A stretch of 64,000 bases of DNA, from contig JADYZN010000035.1 in the NCBI GenBank assembly GCA_020853095.1, forward strand, positions 1 through 64,000, in the 5' to 3' direction. The notes below the pieces were generated by a model. The model saw only the letters and a program-made list of their open reading frames with translations. It did no database searches and had not been told where the DNA came from. The stretch is from Phycisphaerales bacterium. Its GTDB lineage: Bacteria; Planctomycetota; Phycisphaerae; Tepidisphaerales; Tepidisphaeraceae. Shown piece by piece: positions 14,966 through 22,917 of this stretch (position 1 is its first letter; each line of letters starts with the position of its first letter). The position numbers and the translations under genes were made by a program.

Positions 14966-16407
14966 TGTGGCCGTTCGGCAATAGGACAACCCGAAAGGCC
15001 CGCTCCTTCGCCCGCGTCATCCGGGCCAAGTACGACGCGGCGGCCACCAATGCCGACAACGCGCGGCACTGGGCCAACGCCGACGGCCTTTCCGCCGACG
15101 CGGCCGCATCGCCGGATGTGCGACAGACGCTGCGCAATCGCAGCCGCTACGAGGTCGCCAACAACAGCTACGCGCGTGGGATCGTGCTCACGCTGGCCAA
15201 CGACTGCGTCGGCACCGGCCCACGGCTGCAACTGCTCTCGGATGACACCGAGGCCAATGACCTGATCGAGACCGCCTTCGCCGAGTGGGCTTCGGAAATC
15301 CATCTTCCCGCCAAACTGCGGCTCATGCGGATGACCAAGGCCGTGGACGGCGAGGTCTTCGGCATGCTGACGGCCAATCCGATGCTGCGTTGTCCGATCA
15401 AGCTGGACTTGCAACTGATCGAGGCCGACCGCGTGGCCAGCCCCGACGCCCGCATCCTGATCGACGATGCCGTGGACGGCATCCAGTTCGACCGCTTCGG
15501 CAACCCGGTGCGCTACCTGGTGCTGCGGCGTCATCCGGGTCAGTGTGGTTTCACACTGGCGTTGGATGGTTACGACCTCGTGCCCGCCGAGGCGATGGTC
15601 CACTGGTTCCGTGCCGATCGGCCCGGCCAACACCGGGGCATCCCGGAGATCACGCCCGCGCTGCCATTGTTCGCCCAACTGCGGCGCTACACGCTGGCGG
15701 TGCTGGGGGCGGCGGAGACGGCGGCGGATTTCGCGGCGGTGCTCTTCACCGATGCGCCCGCCAACGGCGAAGCGGCGTCCGTCGAGCCGATGGACATCGT
15801 CGAGCTTGAGAAGCGAATGGCGACGGTGTTGCCGGATGGCTGGAAGCTCGGACAGATCAAGGCCGAGCAGCCGGGCACGACCTATGGCGAGTTCAAGCGC
15901 GAGCTGCTCAACGAGATCGCCCGTTGCCTGAACATGCCCTTCAACGTCGCGGCGGGCAACTCGTCGGGCTACAACTACGCCTCCGGTCGCCTGGACCACC
16001 AGACCTACTTCAAATCCATCCGTGTCGAGCAGGCCGACTGCAACAACGTCGTGCTCAATGCGCTGCTGAATGCCTGGCTGACCGAAGCCCGTCTGCTGGG
16101 GGATTTCTCGTTCCTGGCAGGTGTCGAAACGTTGGAACACCAGTGGTTCTGGGATGGCACTGAACACGTCGATCCGGCCAAGGAAGCCAGCGCCCAGGCG
16201 CAGCGTCTGGCGAATCACACCACCACGCTGGCCTGTGAATACGCCCGCCAGGGCAAGGACTGGGAGACCGAGCTGCGCCAGCGGGCCAAAGAGAAGCAGT
16301 TGATGAAGGAACTGGGCCTGACCGAGGCCGAGGTCCAACCCACGCCAGAACCGCAACCCCAAGAGGAGGATGACACGGATGTCGAAGACCAACGACAAGC
16401 AGCCTGA
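14962..16407 (+). CDS. Lambda-type portal protein
   Basis: 481 residues from a GTG at 14962, coupled to the previous gene. The N-terminal part (RSRYEVANNSYARGIVLTLA) and core (LIEADRVASPDARILIDD, GIPEITPALPLFAQLRRYTL) match the lambda GpB/GP4 portal family. The dodecameric portal sits at one capsid vertex, where it docks the terminase encoded at 11685 and later the neck. The C-terminal region, ending in an acidic PEPQPQEEDDTDV stretch, overlaps the start of the protease-capsid gene by 29 nt. Confidence 0.88.
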   Translation: MMWPFGNRTTRKARSFARVIRAKYDAAATNADNARHWANADGLSADAAASPDVRQTLRNRSRYEVANNSYARGIVLTLANDCVGTGPRLQLLSDDTEANDLIETAFAEWASEIHLPAKLRLMRMTKAVDGEVFGMLTANPMLRCPIKLDLQLIEADRVASPDARILIDDAVDGIQFDRFGNPVRYLVLRRHPGQCGFTLALDGYDLVPAEAMVHWFRADRPGQHRGIPEITPALPLFAQLRRYTLAVLGAAETAADFAAVLFTDAPANGEAASVEPMDIVELEKRMATVLPDGWKLGQIKAEQPGTTYGEFKRELLNEIARCLNMPFNVAAGNSSGYNYASGRLDHQTYFKSIRVEQADCNNVVLNALLNAWLTEARLLGDFSFLAGVETLEHQWFWDGTEHVDPAKEASAQAQRLANHTTTLACEYARQGKDWETELRQRAKEKQLMKELGLTEAEVQPTPEPQPQEEDDTDVEDQRQAA

Positions 16408-18343
16408 GTTCGTGACCATGCGCGGGCTGCTGACGATCCAAGCCGCCGAGGGCGATAGCGCTCTGCCGCAGTTCCGCATGGTCGCCTACACCGGCGGCCT
16501 GATGCGGATCGCCGGGTTCCCGCACCAGGTCGTGGTCGATCTGGCTGGCCTGGACATCCCGTCGCAGAACCTGCCGATCCGGCTCGACCACGAGCGCCGC
16601 CAGGGCGTGGGCCACACGCAGCGGGTGCTGGTCGAGGCCGGACAACTCGTCGCCGAGGGGCTGATCAGCCGCGACACCTCGTGGGCGCGTGACGTGGCCA
16701 AGAGCGGCGTCAACGGCTTCCCCTGGCAGGCCAGCATCGGCGCGGCGGTGGTGGAGGCGGAGTTCATCCCCGCCGGTGCCACGGTCAACGTCAACAAGCA
16801 GCAGTTCACCGGCCCCGTGCATGTGGTGCGTCGGGCCGTGCTTAAAGAGATCAGTTTCGTCGACATCGCCGCCGATCCGGGCACCACAGCCCGCGTCGCG
16901 GCCCAGGACAAGGAGCCTCAGACCATGAACGGCAAGGAAGCAACGATGGACATCGCCGACAAGCAGCAGGACACGGAAGTCCAGGCGCGGGCGGACGAGG
17001 GCAAGGAGGCCCCGTCCGCTCCCGGAGCCGCCAGCGACCCGGTCAAGGACATGCGCATCCAGGCGGTCGCCGAGAGCAAGCGGATCGCCGCCATTCGCAA
17101 GGTCACCGACGGCAAGCACCCCGACATCGAGGCCAGGGCCATCGAGGAGGGCTGGGACGTCAAGAGCACCGAACTGGAAGTACTGCGCGCCTCGCGGCCC
17201 GCCGCTCCGGCGGCGCACACCGGCGGCACGGCCAACGGCCCGAAGGTGCTGGAGGCCGCCGCGCTGATGACCGGCGGCGTTCGCGGCGATGCCCTCATCA
17301 AGACGCACGGCGAGCAGATCGTCGAGGCGGCAGAGAAGCGCTACCGCAACCGGCTGGGCCTGCACCAGCTTCTGCTGGAGGCGGCCTGGACCAACGGCTG
17401 CGATGCGCGGTTCTTCATTGACGACCCCGAGGCGGTGCTCCGCGCGGCATTCAGCACTTTCACGCTGCCGGGCATCCTGTCCAACGTGGCCAACAAGTTC
17501 CTGCTGGACGGCTTCGAGTCGGTCGAGCAGGCCTGGCAGCGGATCGCCGCCACGCGCAGCGTGAAGGACTTCAAGGCCGTCACCAGCTTCCGGCTGACCG
17601 GTGGCTTTGAGTACCAGGAGGTCGGCCCCGACGGGGAACTGAAACACGCCGAGGTCGGCGAGGAAAGCTTCACCAATCAGGCCAAGACCTACGGGCGGAT
17701 GTTCGGCCTGACCCGCACCGACCTGATCAACGACGACATGGACGCGCTGACCGCCGTCCCGCGTCGCATCGGCCGCGGCGGCGCGCTGAAGCTCAACAAG
17801 GTCTTCTGGGGCGCGTTCCTCGACAACGCCGCCTTTTTCACCGTCGGCCGCAAAAACTACCAGGCGGGCGCGGACACGGCGCTGTCCATTGACGGCCTGA
17901 CGGCGGCGGAACTGATGTTCCTCGATCAGGTCGACCCCGACGGCAACCCACTGGCCATCGAGCCGCGCACGCTGCTGGTGCCCCCGGCCCTGAAGGTCCA
18001 GGCCGAACTGCTGATGAGCAGCCTGAAGGTCAACGAGACCACCACCGCCAACAAGCCCAAGCCCAACGACAACCCGCATGCGGGCAAGTTCGGCGTCGTC
18101 ACCAGCACCTACCTCGGCAACGCGGCCATGTCCGGGTCGAGCACGAAGGCCTGGTATGTGCTGGCCGAGCCGTCGGACCTGCCGGTGATCGAGGTCGCAT
18201 TCCTCAACGGCAAGCAGCAGCCCACCGTGGAGCGGGCCGAGGCGGACTTCAACGTCCTGGGCATCCAGTTTCGAGGGTACTTCGACTTCGGCGTCGCCCT
18301 CCAGGATTACCGGGGCGGCGTGAAGATGAAGGGCGAGGCGTAA
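16379..18343 (+). CDS. Prohead protease-major capsid fusion
   Basis: 654 residues. ATG 16379 is preferred over 16370 because GAGGAGG then sits 10 nt upstream. Residues 10-180 resemble a prohead protease, with His71 (RLDHER) and Ser119 (PWQASIGA) as likely catalytic residues. Residues about 190-290 are charged and helical like a scaffold. Residues about 300-654 look like a Mu-type/HK97-fold capsid protein (KTYGRMFGLTRTDLINDDMD, later NVLGIQFRGYFDFGVA). Protease, scaffold and capsid in one chain imply self-cleavage during assembly. The gene lies between portal and decoration protein, as expected. Confidence 0.82.
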   Translation: MSKTNDKQPEFVTMRGLLTIQAAEGDSALPQFRMVAYTGGLMRIAGFPHQVVVDLAGLDIPSQNLPIRLDHERRQGVGHTQRVLVEAGQLVAEGLISRDTSWARDVAKSGVNGFPWQASIGAAVVEAEFIPAGATVNVNKQQFTGPVHVVRRAVLKEISFVDIAADPGTTARVAAQDKEPQTMNGKEATMDIADKQQDTEVQARADEGKEAPSAPGAASDPVKDMRIQAVAESKRIAAIRKVTDGKHPDIEARAIEEGWDVKSTELEVLRASRPAAPAAHTGGTANGPKVLEAAALMTGGVRGDALIKTHGEQIVEAAEKRYRNRLGLHQLLLEAAWTNGCDARFFIDDPEAVLRAAFSTFTLPGILSNVANKFLLDGFESVEQAWQRIAATRSVKDFKAVTSFRLTGGFEYQEVGPDGELKHAEVGEESFTNQAKTYGRMFGLTRTDLINDDMDALTAVPRRIGRGGALKLNKVFWGAFLDNAAFFTVGRKNYQAGADTALSIDGLTAAELMFLDQVDPDGNPLAIEPRTLLVPPALKVQAELLMSSLKVNETTTANKPKPNDNPHAGKFGVVTSTYLGNAAMSGSSTKAWYVLAEPSDLPVIEVAFLNGKQQPTVERAEADFNVLGIQFRGYFDFGVALQDYRGGVKMKGEA

Positions 18344-18397
18344 GCCTCGTCCCTTCTCCGGGCAGCGTGAACCTTTCAGACCAACAAGGAGAGACTG

Positions 18398-18733
18398 ATG
18401 GCAACGGCAAAGTTCATTCAAGATGGTGACAGCATCGACTACACGCCACCTGCTGCGTCGTTTGCAGCGGGCGATGTGGTGGTGCAGGGCAACCTGGTGG
18501 GCGTGGCAAAACGGGACATCCCCATCGGCACACTGGGCGCGCTGGCGGTGACGGGGGTTTTTCTCATACCAAAATTTACCGGCGTTGCTTTCTCTGTTGG
18601 CGACTCCGTTTATTGGGATACAGCGGCTAAAAATGCAGACAATACCATGGGTCCGGGTCTGGTGCTGATGGGCAAGGCGATCGCCAGCGCCGCCGGTGAA
18701 GATCCCACCGTCAAGGTTCGACTCAGCATGTAG
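18398..18733 (+). CDS. DUF2190 capsid decoration/cement protein
   Basis: 111 residues from ATG 18398, with AAGGAG 7 nt upstream. MATAKFIQDGDSIDYTPPA, then AAGDVVVQGNLVGVAKRDIP and GDSVYWDTA, are typical of the DUF2190 family: small beta-rich proteins encoded right after the major capsid gene and thought to stabilise the shell, like lambda gpD. Its location directly after the capsid gene agrees. Confidence 0.85.
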   Translation: MATAKFIQDGDSIDYTPPAASFAAGDVVVQGNLVGVAKRDIPIGTLGALAVTGVFLIPKFTGVAFSVGDSVYWDTAAKNADNTMGPGLVLMGKAIASAAGEDPTVKVRLSM

Positions 18734-18737
18734 TCAT

Positions 18738-19100
18738 ATGGCCGACCTGCTGCGAACAGGATCAAACTGGCTGGAACGCATGCGAACGGAGCATGCCGCC
18801 AGTGAAGTCGAATACCATCGGCCGCCGGATGCCAAGGTTGTTCTGGCGACCTTCGGCCGCACCGAGTACGAACTCGAAAACGAGTCAGGCCTTCGTACCG
18901 GTGCGATGGCGGCGGATTTTCTGATCCTGGCGGATGATGTGGCATCACCGTTTGGTCATCCTCGGCCTGGCGACTGGATCGTGGCCGATGGAAGACGATA
19001 CGAGGTGATGAACCTGGGGTCCGGCGGCTGCTGGCGATACAGCGACCCCTTCCGTCAGACCTGTCGAATCCACACCAAAGAGATCGGAGCGGATGTTTGA
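18738..19100 (+). CDS. Putative head-tail joining protein
   Basis: 120 residues from ATG 18738, 4 nt after the DUF2190 stop; the upstream sequence shows no strong ribosome site, so coupling is likely. A helical N-terminus (SNWLERMRTEHAASEVEYHR) precedes a beta-rich domain (GDWIVADGRRYEVMNLGSGG) that resembles head-completion or stopper proteins, which often contain a 'gdwIv.dg..yeV' pattern. Position between capsid and neck genes supports this. Confidence 0.6.
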   Translation: MADLLRTGSNWLERMRTEHAASEVEYHRPPDAKVVLATFGRTEYELENESGLRTGAMAADFLILADDVASPFGHPRPGDWIVADGRRYEVMNLGSGGCWRYSDPFRQTCRIHTKEIGADV

Positions 19101-19306
19101 GTGGTTTTCAGGACCAATTGGATGAGATCGCAAATCGACTGGAACAAATCGACCAGGCCATTCGGGGCAACGGGCAGCCGGGGATCAAAATCCGGCTGGA
19201 TCGACTGGAGCGCAGCGCAGTCATTCAAAGCCGACTCGCCTGGCTGATCATCGGCGCTGGCGTCGCAGTGGCGGTCTCCGACGTGGCCGCATTCGTCATG
19301 AGGTAG
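19097..19306 (+). CDS. XhlA-like coiled-coil membrane protein
   Basis: 69 residues from a TTG at 19097 that overlaps the previous stop (TTGA). Residues 5-22 and 30-43 are amphipathic coiled-coil-like helices, and 46-67 is a single membrane span (LAWLIIGAGVAVAVSDVAAF). The layout matches XhlA/haemolysin-type small phage membrane proteins, usually linked to lysis, but the location among neck genes is unusual for a lysis protein. Function uncertain. Confidence 0.55.
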   Translation: MSGFQDQLDEIANRLEQIDQAIRGNGQPGIKIRLDRLERSAVIQSRLAWLIIGAGVAVAVSDVAAFVMR

Positions 19307-19308
19307 TC

Positions 19309-19746
19309 GTGTGGACGGTAATCGACATTGCCGATGCTGTTGTCGGGGAACTCAATGCCGCCCCACCGGGGACGTTTTCACCGGCCTTCACGGCCGTGCG
19401 GAGGGCGCTGCCGGAATACACACTGAGTGATCTGGCAGACCTGAAGGTCACGGTGGTCCCCAGGGGCGTGGAGATCGTTGGCTCAACCCGCTCAACCAGT
19501 CAGTTCGACTGGCAGGTCGACATCGGCGTACAAAAAAAACTCGGTACGGACCTGGACGCCGAAGTGACCACGTTGTGCAAGGTGGCGACCCAGATCGCCG
19601 ACTACCTGCGACGACGCACGTTGTCGGGCGTCCCGGATGCGGTGTGGGTGCGAATGAAAAATGACCCGGTCTATGCACCGGATCATCTGGCCGATCAACG
19701 CGCCTTTATCGGCGTGTTGACGGTGACCTACAGGACCATCGGATGA
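19309..19746 (+). CDS. Putative neck/tail-completion protein
   Basis: 145 residues from a GTG at 19309. The middle part DLKVTVVPRGVEIVGSTRST and FDWQVDIGVQKKL, followed by a helix EVTTLCKVATQIADYLRRR and a closing strand VLTVTYRTIG, follow the pattern of tail-terminator or minor-tail (gpU-like) proteins that cap the tail at the head junction. The stop overlaps the next start by 4 nt. Assignment is by position and fold pattern. Confidence 0.58.
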   Translation: MWTVIDIADAVVGELNAAPPGTFSPAFTAVRRALPEYTLSDLADLKVTVVPRGVEIVGSTRSTSQFDWQVDIGVQKKLGTDLDAEVTTLCKVATQIADYLRRRTLSGVPDAVWVRMKNDPVYAPDHLADQRAFIGVLTVTYRTIG

Positions 19747-20171
19747 TCGGATTTGAACTCAAACAATTGTTTTTCGACCGCCAGGCGGTGGTCACAAAGA
19801 TCGATGCCGCCACGCGGCGGGTGTTCAGCCGGTTCGGTGCCTTTGTCCGGCGGACGGCCAAGGGGAGTATCCGCAAACGCCACAACCCCGCCCCACCCGG
19901 ATCGCCCCCCAGCAGTCATACGGGGCTGCTGAAGAAGTTCATCTTCTTCGGGTACGACCCATCCGCCCGAAGCGTGGTGATCGGACCGGCCCGGCTGAAC
20001 AAAAAAGGGCGGGGTGATGCCCCCTCCCTGCTGGAATATGGGGGCCGATCGGTGATCAGCAGGCGGGGCAGGACCAGAACCGCGCATTATCAGGCCCGCC
20101 CCTTTATGGGACCGGCCTTCGAGAAGGAAAAGACCAACCTGCCCACCCTGTGGCGTGGCAGCATTCGATAG
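19743..20171 (+). CDS. HK97 gp10-like / virion morphogenesis protein
   Basis: 142 residues from ATG 19743, overlapping the previous stop. Basic protein with a helical N-terminus (VVTKIDAATRRVFSRFGAFV) and a PPGSPPSSHTGLLKKFIFF segment, like tail-completion proteins of the gp10/Mu gpG-like group. RPFMGPAFEKEK near the end is also characteristic ('RPFlgPA...'). It lies between neck and tail-tube genes, where such head-tail connectors are found. Confidence 0.65.
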   Translation: MIGFELKQLFFDRQAVVTKIDAATRRVFSRFGAFVRRTAKGSIRKRHNPAPPGSPPSSHTGLLKKFIFFGYDPSARSVVIGPARLNKKGRGDAPSLLEYGGRSVISRRGRTRTAHYQARPFMGPAFEKEKTNLPTLWRGSIR

Positions 20172-20180
20172 GAGACCACC

Positions 20181-20615
20181 ATGGCGGACTTTCTACTGGG
20201 CATGAATGCCAAGATTTATCAGGGGGCGGCTGATGCCGCCCTGTCCACGTTGACCGAGATGTCCAACGTCAGGGATGTGACATTGACCATGGAAGCCGGT
20301 GAGGCGGATGTCACCACCCGTGCCAACTCCGGATGGCGGGCCACCGCCCCAACACTTCGGGAATGCACCGCCGAGTTCGAGATGCTCTGGAAGCCGGGGG
20401 ATGCAGGGTTCGACGCGATTAAAACGGCGTTCCTCTCTGCCGGCACGCTCCGCCTGGCGATCCTGACGGGTGAAAAGGCGACCACCGGCAGCGAGGGGCC
20501 GCTGGGCAACTTCTCCATCACCAACTTCAGCCGCAGCGAGCCGCTGGAGGAGGGCGTGACGGTCAGCGTGACAGCCAAGCTGGCCAAGTTCGACTCCTGG
20601 GTGGAGGTGGCCTGA
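20181..20615 (+). CDS. Major tail tube protein
   Basis: 144 residues from ATG 20181, with GGAG about 6 nt upstream. The sequence pattern (SNVRDVTLTMEAGEADVTTR, later FDAIKTAFLSAGTLRLAILT and FSRSEPLEEGVTVSVTAKLA) matches the beta-sandwich tail tube proteins of long non-contractile tails (TP901-1/lambda gpV-like). Hexamers of this protein stack to form the tail tube around the tape measure encoded at 23527. No sheath gene is seen, in keeping with a siphovirus. Confidence 0.75.
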   Translation: MADFLLGMNAKIYQGAADAALSTLTEMSNVRDVTLTMEAGEADVTTRANSGWRATAPTLRECTAEFEMLWKPGDAGFDAIKTAFLSAGTLRLAILTGEKATTGSEGPLGNFSITNFSRSEPLEEGVTVSVTAKLAKFDSWVEVA

Positions 20616-20625
20616 TGATGGATGC

Positions 20626-20727
20626 CTACAGTTTTTGAATGGCGACGCCCAGTTCGCCGGCCGCCTTGGCCAGCAACTTGTCAGCCTCGTCCAGGAGGCT
20701 GCTGAACCGCTGTCGGGCCCAATGAAG
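20626..20727 (-). pseudogene. 33-codon antisense gene remnant in the tail operon
   Basis: In the gap after the tail tube gene the minus strand has an open frame without a start codon that ends RFSSLLDEADKLLAKAAGEL and then GVAIQKL-stop. It reads like a clean C-terminal helix of a real protein, opposite to all neighbours. It may be debris from an inverted insertion. No plus-strand gene covers this gap. Confidence 0.35.
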
Positions 20728-20753
20728 TCAAACAAAGACCAAGGATCAAAGCC

Positions 20754-21224
20754 ATGAAGACCTTCACGGATGCGGCTGGACGGACCTGGACCATTGCCCT
20801 GACGCTGGGGACGGCCATGACGGTCAAGGGGAAGCTGGACATCGACCTGCTTCAGCCCGAGGCGGGCGAAGTGCCGCTGCTGACCCGACTGGGCACTGAT
20901 GAACTGCTCCTGGGAGAGGTGATCTGCGCCCTGCTGGAGGGGCAGTTCCAGACCCACAAGGTCACAGCCGACGACGTGCGGACCTCCTTTGACGGCCGGA
21001 CCCTCCTGGCGGCACAAAAGGCCTTCTACGATGAGCTGATCGATTTTTTCCAGTCCCGCGGCCGCACCGACCGGGCCAGGGCCATCGCCAAGCAGATGGC
21101 CCTGATCGAGGCGGCCGTGATGGCGATGGAGATGCGAATCGACGCCCTGGACATCGACGCGACGATCCGTGGGGCGATGTCTGGCGCATCGCCGGGGCTA
21201 TCGGCATCGACCCTCGGTCATTGA
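20754..21224 (+). CDS. Putative tail assembly chaperone, upstream part
   Basis: 156 residues from ATG 20754. It begins KTFTDAAGRTWTIALTLGTA with a central acidic helix, and ends in a frame that loses protein-like character after about 21170. Location between tail tube and tape measure is that of the lambda gpG/gpGT pair, which guide tail tube assembly. The next gene begins in the -1 frame, and its protein-like sequence starts upstream of any start codon, so a programmed -1 shift joining the two is possible. Confidence 0.6.
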   Translation: MKTFTDAAGRTWTIALTLGTAMTVKGKLDIDLLQPEAGEVPLLTRLGTDELLLGEVICALLEGQFQTHKVTADDVRTSFDGRTLLAAQKAFYDELIDFFQSRGRTDRARAIAKQMALIEAAVMAMEMRIDALDIDATIRGAMSGASPGLSASTLGH

Positions 21225-21460
21225 CGCTTCGGCAGTTGATGTGGATGGCCGAGGGATTGGGGCGTGAGCGCTGGTCGCACACCTCTTTGATCTGCGCCCT
21301 GATCGCCAACGCCCACCGCGACCCCAAACGAGGCAGGCCCTTCAAGCCGGCCGACTTCGACCCGTATGCGAGACAGGATCGGCGTCAGGTCGCCGACAAG
21401 CGGTCGCTGGCGATCATTCGAGAGGCACTGGAAGGGCAACGAAAGGCAACAGACCCATGA
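21221..21460 (+). CDS. Putative tail assembly chaperone, downstream part
   Basis: From a TTG at 21221 this frame gives 79 residues (LTLRQLMWMAEGLGRERW, then ANAHRDPKRGRPFKPADFDP), matching the T-like half of tail assembly chaperones common in GTA-like phages. The same frame is clearly protein-like upstream to about 21176 (DVWRIAGAIGIDPRS), inside the previous gene. Expression is thus either by reinitiation at the overlapping TTGA or by a -1 ribosomal shift before 21176. Confidence 0.6.
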   Translation: MTLRQLMWMAEGLGRERWSHTSLICALIANAHRDPKRGRPFKPADFDPYARQDRRQVADKRSLAIIREALEGQRKATDP

Positions 21461-22917
21461 CCACGATCAACCAACTTCTTGAATCTGTCGAGACGACCCG
21501 GTCGGCCGTGCGGGAATACGCCGCACACGACGCCGAGCGTGAGGAGGCACTCGCCGAGGCGAACCACCAGGTGGCGATTGCACGGCAGACGATTGCCGAA
21601 TTGTCCAAAAAGCTGAAAGACGCGACTCAGCCCTCGGCACCACCGGCAGGCAGTCCGCCGGTCATTACGATCAGCCACACGACCCGCATGGCGGGATTGC
21701 CGATCTACGTTCACGCGATGGACACGCCGGGGATTGACCAGCACTCTGATATTCGATGGAACTTTGGCGACGGGACGGCGGCGTTTAACGATCTCAGCGG
21801 CTTCAATGCCGCACACGTCTACGATTTGCCGGGGACGTATACCCTGTCATTGAGTGTCAACGGGCGTGTCGTCACACAGCAGGTGCTTATCATCCCGGCT
21901 GTTGTGAACAGGATCATCCGATTGCACGACGCCAGGAGCGACTGCCGCAACGTATTGACGGCTCCTGTAATTGAGTTGCCATCGACCTTCTGGCCGAAGA
22001 TCAGCAACGCGACGATCGAGGGGATGGCAGGCAGCGGTACGAAGCTGACCTACACGGGCCGACAACCCAACGCGAGTGTCATCAGTCTGCCCGATGAATG
22101 CGATGACCTGCTGCTGCGGAGGCTGACGTTCGACTCGGCAATCGACCAGGGAGCAACCCGTGCCGTTGGCGTCTATCAGCAGAAGGCATCCCTTGCGGTC
22201 ATCGACTGCATCGCCTTGCGGCTGGAGTCGTTTATCAAATCGGAGAGCAAGTCCGCCAGCGGGCTATTAATCCAGGGCTGCTCGGCTCCGCTGGCCGATG
22301 GTGTCAGCGGGTATTTCGCATGGGTCAGTTGCAATGATGCAGTCATCGTGGGCAACACGGTGGCCAATGTCACGCGCGAGCATGTGGTGCGGATGGGGTA
22401 TTACGACAGGGTTCTGATCGCGCAAAACGACTTCACGAATCTGGATCGCAGGCAGATCGACAAAGACGACTTTTCCAAAGGGTGCATCGTCGCCCAGCGG
22501 GGCCGGCACGTCTGGATCGCGCACAACCATTGTCGTTTGGGTGGCATCGGCATCGGGCCGCTGGGCGGGCCGGATGGCCTGTCCGACAAGGGTGGCGTCA
22601 CCCGGTTTGCCGTGGTGGAGAAAAACACCATCGAGGGAGGCAACGCCATCGTGGTCAGCCATGGCACGGAACATGCGAGAATCGAGCAAAACACCGTGGA
22701 TCGGGGGAAGGCTGACCTGAGCGCCATCGAGGTCGCAGGCGTCGATCCTCTCTACCCTGACCGAAAAAGCCGCGACCTGAGCATCCTGGACAACCGCCAA
22801 CGACGGCCGACAGGCAACCTGGAGGGGATCACCCCGGTGGTGCGGATCGGCAAGGGTGTGCTGGATGTGCATGAGGAGGGGAATATCGTCGTTGCGAGTG
22901 GAGGATCGAGACAATGA
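21457..22917 (+). CDS. Tail spike-like protein: coiled coil, PKD domain, beta-helix
   Basis: 486 residues, overlapping the previous stop by 4 nt. Residues 8-55 form a coiled coil (probable trimer stem), residues 68-146 a PKD-like fold (WNFGDGTAAF, AAHVYDLPGTYTLSLSV), and residues about 160-470 a right-handed beta-helix with repeated 'I..N.i' rungs (VIVGNTVANVTREHVVRMGY, VVEKNTIEGGNAIVVSHGTE). This design is typical of trimeric tail spikes that bind or trim surface polysaccharide. No catalytic residues are identifiable by eye. Its place before the tape measure gene is unusual. Confidence 0.65.
   Translation: MTTINQLLESVETTRSAVREYAAHDAEREEALAEANHQVAIARQTIAELSKKLKDATQPSAPPAGSPPVITISHTTRMAGLPIYVHAMDTPGIDQHSDIRWNFGDGTAAFNDLSGFNAAHVYDLPGTYTLSLSVNGRVVTQQVLIIPAVVNRIIRLHDARSDCRNVLTAPVIELPSTFWPKISNATIEGMAGSGTKLTYTGRQPNASVISLPDECDDLLLRRLTFDSAIDQGATRAVGVYQQKASLAVIDCIALRLESFIKSESKSASGLLIQGCSAPLADGVSGYFAWVSCNDAVIVGNTVANVTREHVVRMGYYDRVLIAQNDFTNLDRRQIDKDDFSKGCIVAQRGRHVWIAHNHCRLGGIGIGPLGGPDGLSDKGGVTRFAVVEKNTIEGGNAIVVSHGTEHARIEQNTVDRGKADLSAIEVAGVDPLYPDRKSRDLSILDNRQRRPTGNLEGITPVVRIGKGVLDVHEEGNIVVASGGSRQ

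Noticed and set aside
16055-18421. A 788-codon open frame antisense to the capsid gene
   Set aside because: GC-rich codon use leaves the opposite strand open; the residue pattern is low in protein-like order and the plus strand holds a clear protease-capsid gene with a good ribosome site.
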